This document shows positions 5,142-9,383 of a stretch of DNA of 9,383 nucleotides, one piece after another. Source of the DNA: JBMTVN01 sp046047235 (GTDB taxonomy: Bacteria; Verrucomicrobiota; Verrucomicrobiia; Limisphaerales; JAHDYP01); the NCBI GenBank assembly GCA_046047235.1, contig JBJOII010000148.1:1-9383 (forward strand). The letters are read 5' to 3'. Each line of letters starts with the position of its first letter. Within the stretch, counting starts at the first letter, position 1. A program made the position numbers and the translations under genes. The notes under the pieces were generated by a model. That model was not told the DNA's origin. It worked only from the letters and a program-made list of their open reading frames with translations, and ran no database searches.

Positions 5142-6401
5142 ATGAAGCAAGCGATTTCGAGAGGACAGAGGGGTCGGCGGATGTCTTGGCTGGCCGGGTT
5201 GGTTTTGGTTGGGGCTGTGGGCGGGATGCAGGCGGAGGACTGGCCGAACTATCGTGGGGCGAGCTACGACGGGATTTCGGTGGAGAAAGGGTGGTCGGTG
5301 GATTGGCCGTCGGACGGGCCGAAAGTGTTATGGCGGGCGAAGGTGGGGACGGGTTTTTCCTCGTTTTCCGTGGCTGACGGGCGGGTGTATACGATGGGGA
5401 ACTCGGGCAAGTCGACCAATCAGGATTCCGTGTATTGTTTTGATGCGGTGACGGGCAAGGAGTTGTGGCGTTACACGTATGACCAGAAGCTAGATCCGAA
5501 GTATTACGAGGGTGGGCCGAGTGCGACGCCTACTGTGGCGGGTGGTCGGGTGTATACCGTGAGCAAGACCGGCAGGCTGTTGTGCTTGGCGGCGGCGGAC
5601 GGGACTTTGATTTGGGAGAAGTTTGTGCCGGGTTTAGTGGAGGCGAAGGAGGGTAAGGAGGCGAAGATGCCGACCTGGGGATTTTCAGGGTCGGTTTTGG
5701 TTCAGGGCGACCGTTTGTATTTGAACGTGGGGACGTATGGGGTGGCTTTGGATCTGGAGGGGAATCTGGTTTGGTCTACGGGGAGTGAGGCCTCGGGATA
5801 CAGCACCCATGTTCCGGTGGAGATGGGTGGGAGGAAGCAGTTGGTGGTGTTTGCTGCGGAGGAGGTGGCCAGTGTGGATCCTGCGGATGGCAAGCGGTTG
5901 TGGAGTCACGAGTGGAAGACCAGCTACGACGTGAACGCGGCGGACCCGATTGTGCGTGGCAGCGATGTGTTTGTGTCTTCGGGTTACGGCACCGGTGCGG
6001 CGGTGGTGCGGGTGAAGGGGGGGCAGACCGAGCAGGTTTGGTTTGGGAAGGACATCATGCGCAACCATCACAACAACTGTGTTTTGGTGGGGGACTACCT
6101 GTATGGTTTTGACGGCGACAAGGATTCCGACCTGAAGTGTGTGGAATTTGCGACGGGGGAGGTCAAGTGGTCGCACAACGGTTTGGGCAAGGGAGCGCTG
6201 ATGGTGGCGGACGGCAAGCTGGTGATCAACTCGGAGATGGGCGAGCTGGTGATTGCGGCGGCTGATCCGGCGGGCTTCAAGGTCTTGGCGCAGGCGCAGA
6301 TCCTGGGCAAGAAGTGCTGGAGTGCTCCGGTGCTGGCCAATGGACGCGTTTACATGCGCAACGACGGTGGTGATGTCGCTTGTGTGGATCTGACGAAGTA
6401 G
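5142..6401 (+). CDS. Exported PQQ-like beta-propeller repeat protein
   Basis: Counted from the ATG at 5142, the 419-residue product begins with a basic n-region (MKQAISRGQRGRR), a hydrophobic core (about 16-28) and a likely signal peptidase site after MQA (residue 31), so it should be periplasmic or cell-surface. The mature part starts EDWPNYRG, a very common opening in secreted propellers of Planctomycetota/Verrucomicrobiota, and contains repeated blades with the 'G-x-x-x-W' ending of PQQ/BamB-type repeats: VTGKELWRYTY, ADGTLIWEKF, LEGNLVWST, ADGKRLWSHEW, ATGEVKWSHN, alternating with GRVYT-type strands. It probably forms a 7-8-bladed propeller. Such proteins may bind PQQ, carbohydrates or proteins; the ligand cannot be read here. 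An upstream in-frame GTG (5133) adds three residues. An ATG at 5181, preceded by AGAGGGG (5167-5173), is the alternative start, but it would remove the charged n-region of the signal peptide. Confidence 0.92.
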   Translation: MKQAISRGQRGRRMSWLAGLVLVGAVGGMQAEDWPNYRGASYDGISVEKGWSVDWPSDGPKVLWRAKVGTGFSSFSVADGRVYTMGNSGKSTNQDSVYCFDAVTGKELWRYTYDQKLDPKYYEGGPSATPTVAGGRVYTVSKTGRLLCLAAADGTLIWEKFVPGLVEAKEGKEAKMPTWGFSGSVLVQGDRLYLNVGTYGVALDLEGNLVWSTGSEASGYSTHVPVEMGGRKQLVVFAAEEVASVDPADGKRLWSHEWKTSYDVNAADPIVRGSDVFVSSGYGTGAAVVRVKGGQTEQVWFGKDIMRNHHNNCVLVGDYLYGFDGDKDSDLKCVEFATGEVKWSHNGLGKGALMVADGKLVINSEMGELVIAAADPAGFKVLAQAQILGKKCWSAPVLANGRVYMRNDGGDVACVDLTK

Positions 6402-6417
6402 GCGAGGGCCTTCAGAC

Positions 6418-6455
6418 GGGGGGGGCTGAGGGCTGAGGGCTGAGGGCTGAGGGGG
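6418..6455 (+). repeat. GGGCTGA heptamer array, G-quadruplex motif, between convergent genes
   Basis: Four perfect GGGCTGA units occupy 6423-6450, flanked by G8 on the left (6418-6425) and G5 on the right (6451-6455). This gives five G-runs of three or more separated by identical CTGA loops, the standard pattern for an intramolecular G-quadruplex. The unit is the same as the commonest one in the array at 2889-3102. It starts 16 nt after the propeller gene's stop and would be in the sense 3' end of its mRNA. Confidence 0.9.
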
Positions 6456-6467
6456 CTGTCTGCGGCG

Positions 6468-6551
6468 GTCCCCGCTCAGGCTCTCCTGCGGTTGCGAAGC
6501 TGGGGGCGTCTGTCCACTTCGAGCGCGGTTCAGATTCGCCTGTCCGGGGAC
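6468..6551. other. 84-bp segment bounded by inverted repeat GTCCCCG/CGGGGAC
   Basis: GTCCCCG (6468-6474) and CGGGGAC (6545-6551) are perfect inverted copies. Inside them CAGG (6477-6480) can pair with CCTG (6539-6542), and GCGAA (6494-6498) with TTCGC (6535-6539), so the arms nest. The segment lies between the G-rich array and the cysNC stop codon. It could be a structured 3' region for either convergent transcript or a small dispersed repeat. No gene is present in it. Confidence 0.35.
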
Positions 6552-6561
6552 GTTGTTCCTG

Positions 6562-8481
6562 TTAGATGGAGACGATGGAGGTTTCGTCCTGGATGTGGAG
6601 GGCTTCGATGATGCGGTTGACGGATTCCGCGACGCTGAGTTCGTGGGTGGGCAGGGTGAGTTCGGGTTTTTCGGGTGCTTCGTAGGGGGCGGAGATGCCG
6701 GTGAACTCCTGGATTTCCTGGTTGCGGGCTTTGGCGTAGAGGCCTTTCGGGTCGCGTTCTTCGCAGACATTCAGGGGGGCCTGGACGAAGACTTCCATGA
6801 ACTGGTCTTCGAGGAGCATGGAGCGGACGGTATGTCGGTCGTCGCGGTAGGGGGAGATGAATGCCGTGATGCAGATGAAGCCGGCATCGGCGAAGAGTTT
6901 GGCGACCTCGCCTACGCGGCGGATGTTCTCTTTGCGTTCCTGGGGGGAGAAGCCCAGGTCGGAGCAGAGGCCGTGGCGGACGTTATCGCCATCGAGGACG
7001 TAGGCATTTTTTCCCAGGTTAAAGAGTTCGCGTTCGAGTTCTGTGGCGATGGTGGATTTACCTGAGCCGGAGAGTCCGGTGAGCCAGATGACGCGGCCGG
7101 GGTGGCCGTGTCGGCGGGCGCGGTGGGCGTGGGTGATCTTGCCCTGACTCCAGTAGAGGTTGTCGCTTTTGATGGAGGAGTCGAAGGTGCGGCGCGGGTA
7201 ATTATCATCGGCGATGATGCCGCCGCCGCAGACATCGAGTCCATCGACGATGACGAAGCGTCCGGTGGCGGTGATATCGCCATGGGGGTCGAAGGCGATG
7301 GGGCGGCGGGTGGCGAGCGTGAGTTCACCGACTTCGTGGCGGCCGACGAACATTTCCTTTTGTGCGCGGGAGAGGGTGGAGAGGGAGGAGGCATCGATAA
7401 CGCGTTCGACTGCGGCGATGGAGCATTCGGCTTCCTGGGTGGCGAGTTTGATCCGGTAGGGGCGGCCGACGCGGAGGGGGTTGCGGCCCATCCAGAAGAC
7501 GCGGGCCTTGAAGTGGTTGAGTTCGCAGGGCGGGTGAGTTTCGAGGGAGGCGACGGCTCCGCGTTCGACGAAGATTTGTTCTGTGAGCGTGATGCCGACG
7601 CTTTCTCCGGCGGTGGCGATATCGCGGGAGGGGCTATTCCAGCGTTCGATGGTTTTCACCGTGCTGGATTTGCCGCCGGGGGAGAAGACGAGTCGGTCAC
7701 CGACCTTGATGGTGCCGGATTCCACGCGGCCGGCGAGGATGCGGCGTTCATCGAAGCGGTAGATATCCTGGACGGGGAAGCGGAGGGGTTGTTCGACGGG
7801 TTGTTGGGTGGCGGAGAAGCTGTCGAGGGTATCGACGACGGTGGGGCCTTTCCACCAGGGCATTTGTTTGCTGTGGCTGGCGATGTTGTCGCCATTTTTT
7901 GCGGCGATGGGGATGAAGACCTTGGGTTCCATGCCGAGGGTGCCGAGCCACTGGCGGTATTCCCGTTCGATTTCCTGGAAGCGTTGTTCCGAGTGATCGA
8001 CGAGGTCCATTTTATTGACGAGGACGGCGACCTGGCGGATGCCGAGGAGGTTGAGGAGGTAGCCGTGGCGGCGGGAGTTTTCCTGGACGCCTTCGTGGGC
8101 ATCGATGAGGAGGAGGGCGGCTTCGGCATTGGCGGCGCCGGTGACCATGTTTTTGAGGAACTCCTTATGGCCGGGGGCGTCGATGATGACGTATTGGCGT
8201 TTTTCCGTGCGGAACCAGATTTGGGCGGTATCGATGGTGATATTCTGGTCACGTTCGGACTGGAGGGCGTCCATGAGGTTGGCCCATTCGAAGGGGACGC
8301 CGCGGCGCTCGGCGATGCGTTGGAGTTGTTCGAGTTTCCCTTCGGGGAGGGAGCCGGTGTCGTGGAAGAGTCGGCCGACGAAGGTGGATTTACCGTGGTC
8401 GACGTGGCCGACGATGACGATTTTGAGCTGTTCGGAGGGGATGGTATTGCTGGTGGTCATGGGGGTGGTTGGGCTGGGCAT
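6562..8481 (-). CDS. cysNC: Bifunctional sulfate adenylyltransferase large subunit / adenylylsulfate kinase (CysN-CysC)
   Basis: The 639-residue protein joins two sulfate-activation activities: a CysN-type GTPase that with CysD makes APS from ATP and sulfate, and a CysC kinase that phosphorylates APS to PAPS. The GTPase part (about 19-430) shows G1 GHVDHGKST (25-33), G3 DAPGH (101-105) and G4 NKMD (156-159), followed by EF-Tu-like beta-barrel domains with FPVQDIYRFDERRILAGRVESG (235-256). The kinase part (about 455-639) shows P-loop GLSGSGKST (469-477), DGDNVRHGL (497-505), FISPYR (541-546), DPKGLYAKAR (577-586) and FTGISAPYEAPEKPEL (593-608), all expected for active APS kinase. Start choice: the ATG at 8481 or 21 nt downstream at 8460 (MTTSNT); no Shine-Dalgarno sequence favours either. 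cysD, usually directly upstream, is absent: a divergent peroxiredoxin gene sits there. The G1 and G3 motifs look more like translation factors than E. coli CysN. Confidence 0.95.
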   Translation of the reverse strand: MPSPTTPMTTSNTIPSEQLKIVIVGHVDHGKSTFVGRLFHDTGSLPEGKLEQLQRIAERRGVPFEWANLMDALQSERDQNITIDTAQIWFRTEKRQYVIIDAPGHKEFLKNMVTGAANAEAALLLIDAHEGVQENSRRHGYLLNLLGIRQVAVLVNKMDLVDHSEQRFQEIEREYRQWLGTLGMEPKVFIPIAAKNGDNIASHSKQMPWWKGPTVVDTLDSFSATQQPVEQPLRFPVQDIYRFDERRILAGRVESGTIKVGDRLVFSPGGKSSTVKTIERWNSPSRDIATAGESVGITLTEQIFVERGAVASLETHPPCELNHFKARVFWMGRNPLRVGRPYRIKLATQEAECSIAAVERVIDASSLSTLSRAQKEMFVGRHEVGELTLATRRPIAFDPHGDITATGRFVIVDGLDVCGGGIIADDNYPRRTFDSSIKSDNLYWSQGKITHAHRARRHGHPGRVIWLTGLSGSGKSTIATELERELFNLGKNAYVLDGDNVRHGLCSDLGFSPQERKENIRRVGEVAKLFADAGFICITAFISPYRDDRHTVRSMLLEDQFMEVFVQAPLNVCEERDPKGLYAKARNQEIQEFTGISAPYEAPEKPELTLPTHELSVAESVNRIIEALHIQDETSIVSI

Positions 8482-8526
8482 TTGACAAATTTGGAAAACG
8501 CGGTTTCTTAGAAGGCTTCTAAAGAA
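8482..8526 (+). promoter_or_regulatory. Putative peroxiredoxin promoter with PerR-box-like palindrome
   Basis: TTGACA (8482-8487) is a perfect -35 hexamer. At 17-nt spacing the -10 position (8505-8510, TTCTTA) is weak but falls on the left arm of a palindrome: TTAGAAG-G-CTTCTAA (8508-8522), perfect 7-1-7, extendable to 8505-8526 with one bulged A. The architecture and 10 of 14 arm bases agree with the Bacillus PerR box (TTATAAT-N-ATTATAA), an operator of peroxide-stress genes including ahpC. Its position over the -10/start region would suit repression. The same palindrome lies 27-41 nt upstream of the cysNC start on the other strand. Confidence 0.5.
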
Positions 8527-8591
8527 CGCCGTGTGGGCCGGTCCTTGGAGGGGCTGGTTGGCGAGATCAAACTGAAAGAGAGATTGAGACT

Positions 8592-9200
8592 ATGAGTGAC
8601 TGCTGTGCTGTGTCGGTTGGCATGGACGTGCCGAATTTCGAGATGGAGACCTACAATCCTGCGAGCCGGGAGTTTGGCAAGGTTTCGCTGGAGGGTCTGA
8701 AGAAGGCGGGGCGCTGGACGATCCTGGTGTTTTATCCGGCTGACTTCACCTTTGTGTGTCCGACTGAGCTGGCAGATTTGGCGGACCAGCATGAGGCTTT
8801 GGACAAGCTGGGTGCCGAGGTGATTTCGGTTTCGACGGACACGAAGTTTTCGCATTTGGCGTGGCGTGATTCCGAGAAGCTGATGGCGGGCGTGAAGTAT
8901 ACCATGGCAGCGGATCCGACGGGCACGGTGAGCCGGTTGTTCGGAGTGTATGACTGTGGTACTGGCCTGTCGTTGCGCGGCACGTTCATCATCAATCCCG
9001 ACGGCAAGCTGGTGAGCAGCGAGGTCAACTTCTATAACGTGGGTCGGGATGCTGGCGAGCTGGTGCGGAAGATGGAGGCGAACGCCTATTTGATTGCGCA
9101 TCCGGAGGAGGCTTGTCCGGCGAAGTGGAAATCCGGTTCCAAGACCTTGAAGCCCAGCGAAAAGATGGTGGGCAAGGTGTTCGAAGCTTTGCAGGACTAG
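8592..9200 (+). CDS. ahpC: AhpC-type 2-Cys peroxiredoxin
   Basis: This 202-residue cytoplasmic peroxidase reduces hydrogen peroxide, organic hydroperoxides and probably peroxynitrite. The peroxidatic Cys56 is in YPADFTFVCPTEL (48-60). The resolving Cys175 is in EEACPAKWKSG near the C-terminus, so it is a typical 2-Cys enzyme that forms intersubunit disulfides. STDTKFSHLAW (81-91), DPTGTVSRLFGV (108-119), Arg129 in LRGTFIINPDG and GRDAGELVRKM (151-161) are family-typical. Extra cysteines at 4, 5 and 122 are not part of the known mechanism. The reductant is not encoded nearby: no ahpF or thioredoxin gene is in the window. Only a weak GAGAG-like sequence precedes the ATG. The gene is monocistronic as far as can be seen: a PerR-box-like palindrome and -35 hexamer upstream, a strong intrinsic terminator downstream. 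Confidence 0.97.
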   Translation: MSDCCAVSVGMDVPNFEMETYNPASREFGKVSLEGLKKAGRWTILVFYPADFTFVCPTELADLADQHEALDKLGAEVISVSTDTKFSHLAWRDSEKLMAGVKYTMAADPTGTVSRLFGVYDCGTGLSLRGTFIINPDGKLVSSEVNFYNVGRDAGELVRKMEANAYLIAHPEEACPAKWKSGSKTLKPSEKMVGKVFEALQD

Positions 9201-9229
9201 TTCCTGGTTTTTCGGGATTGAGTGATTGT

Positions 9230-9260
9230 GACCGTCGGGCGCAGGCCCGGCGGTCCTTTT
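9230..9260 (+). terminator. Intrinsic terminator of the peroxiredoxin gene
   Basis: GACCGTCGGGC (9230-9240) pairs with GCCCGGCGGTC (9245-9255) around a GCAG loop, 11 pairs with one G-U, immediately followed by CTTTT (9256-9260). It begins 29 nt after the stop codon. This is the only clear stem plus T-tract terminator in the window. Confidence 0.88.
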
Positions 9261-9264
9261 GTGT

Positions 9265-9298
9265 ACGCCGTTCCGGCGTGAGGCTTGCCGTGGGGCAA
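9265..9298. other. Two further short hairpins after the terminator
   Basis: ACGCC/GGCGT (9265-9269 with 9275-9279, 5-nt loop) and TTGCC/GGCAA (9285-9289 with 9294-9298, 4-nt loop) follow directly. They could serve the 3' end of a convergent gene entering from the right, or be chance in GC-rich sequence. Confidence 0.35.
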
Positions 9299-9357
9299 CC
9301 CGGTTTCTGGCGGGGGTGCAGGACTGTGTGCGGGGAGACATCCGGTCCGGGAGTGTT

Positions 9358-9383
9358 TTACATGTAGCCGTCGCGGCGGAGTT
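9358..9383 (-). CDS. Possible 3' end of a minus-strand gene (5' part beyond window)
   Basis: The minus strand reads LRRDGYM followed by TAA (stop at 9360-9358). Seven codons are too few to identify a product. The case rests on position: it would be convergent with the peroxiredoxin gene, with hairpins between the two, and the composition is that of other minus-strand genes here. It could equally be a chance open frame. Confidence 0.28.

Noticed and set aside
5181..6401. Alternative start ATG at 5181 for the propeller protein
   Set aside because: It has a better purine-rich upstream sequence, but it would cut off the charged n-region of the signal peptide; kept only as an alternative.
5685..6770. 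Minus-strand open frame of 361 codons crossing the propeller gene, the repeat array and cysNC
   Set aside because: It runs through two real genes in other frames and the heptamer array, and the product is His/Pro/Arg/Ser-rich without domain character.
6562..8481. EF-Tu-like translation factor
   Set aside because: The GTPase motifs resemble EF-Tu, but the fused APS kinase with DGDNVRHGL and FTGISAPYEAPEKPEL makes sulfate activation the only sensible reading.
7102..8511. Plus-strand open frame of 469 codons over cysNC
   Set aside because: It is antisense to intact CysN/CysC motifs, with a Gly/Asp/Glu-rich translation and no recognisable domain.

Overview
The window looks like a chromosomal stretch of a GC-rich, Gram-negative-type bacterium, most likely in the Verrucomicrobiota/Planctomycetota group. 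This is an inference. It rests on a secreted PQQ-like beta-propeller protein of the kind abundant in those phyla, a membrane-anchored protein with a pseudopilin-like 'DPFSG...LLYSVGKDG' tail, a CysN-CysC fusion, and G-rich heptanucleotide repeats between genes. No rRNA, tRNA, CRISPR array, transposase or phage gene was found.

Layout. Positions 1-170 hold the N-terminal part of a secreted protein on the minus strand that runs off the left edge in a Lys-Glu dipeptide repeat; its upstream region (191-298) is a run of hairpins. Next come a minus-strand sugar-nucleotide epimerase (485-1444) and, divergently and only 29 bp away, a plus-strand anchored protein of unknown function (1474-2889). A heptamer repeat region (2889-3102) separates it from a minus-strand operon of hisF, hisI and a small membrane protein (5028 down to 3266), the last two overlapping by 4 nt. 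Divergent from hisF is the exported PQQ-like propeller protein (5142-6401). A second, smaller heptamer array (6418-6455) lies between it and the convergent cysNC gene (8481 down to 6562). Divergent from cysNC is an AhpC-type peroxiredoxin (8592-9200), with a 7-1-7 palindrome resembling a PerR box in the shared upstream region and a strong intrinsic terminator behind it. The last bases may be the tail of another minus-strand gene.

The genes do not form one pathway: histidine biosynthesis, sulfate activation, peroxide defence and sugar-nucleotide metabolism are neighbours by general chromosomal organisation. No new multi-gene system can be argued from the sequence. The most unusual material is between the genes: two heptamer arrays, both between convergent genes and both G-rich on the plus strand (one a clear G-quadruplex motif), a hairpin-rich leader, and the operator-like palindrome. 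A strong G-over-C excess on the plus strand holds for genes of both orientations. It goes with a lack of Shine-Dalgarno sequences before the minus-strand genes and may contribute to the many long antisense open frames.
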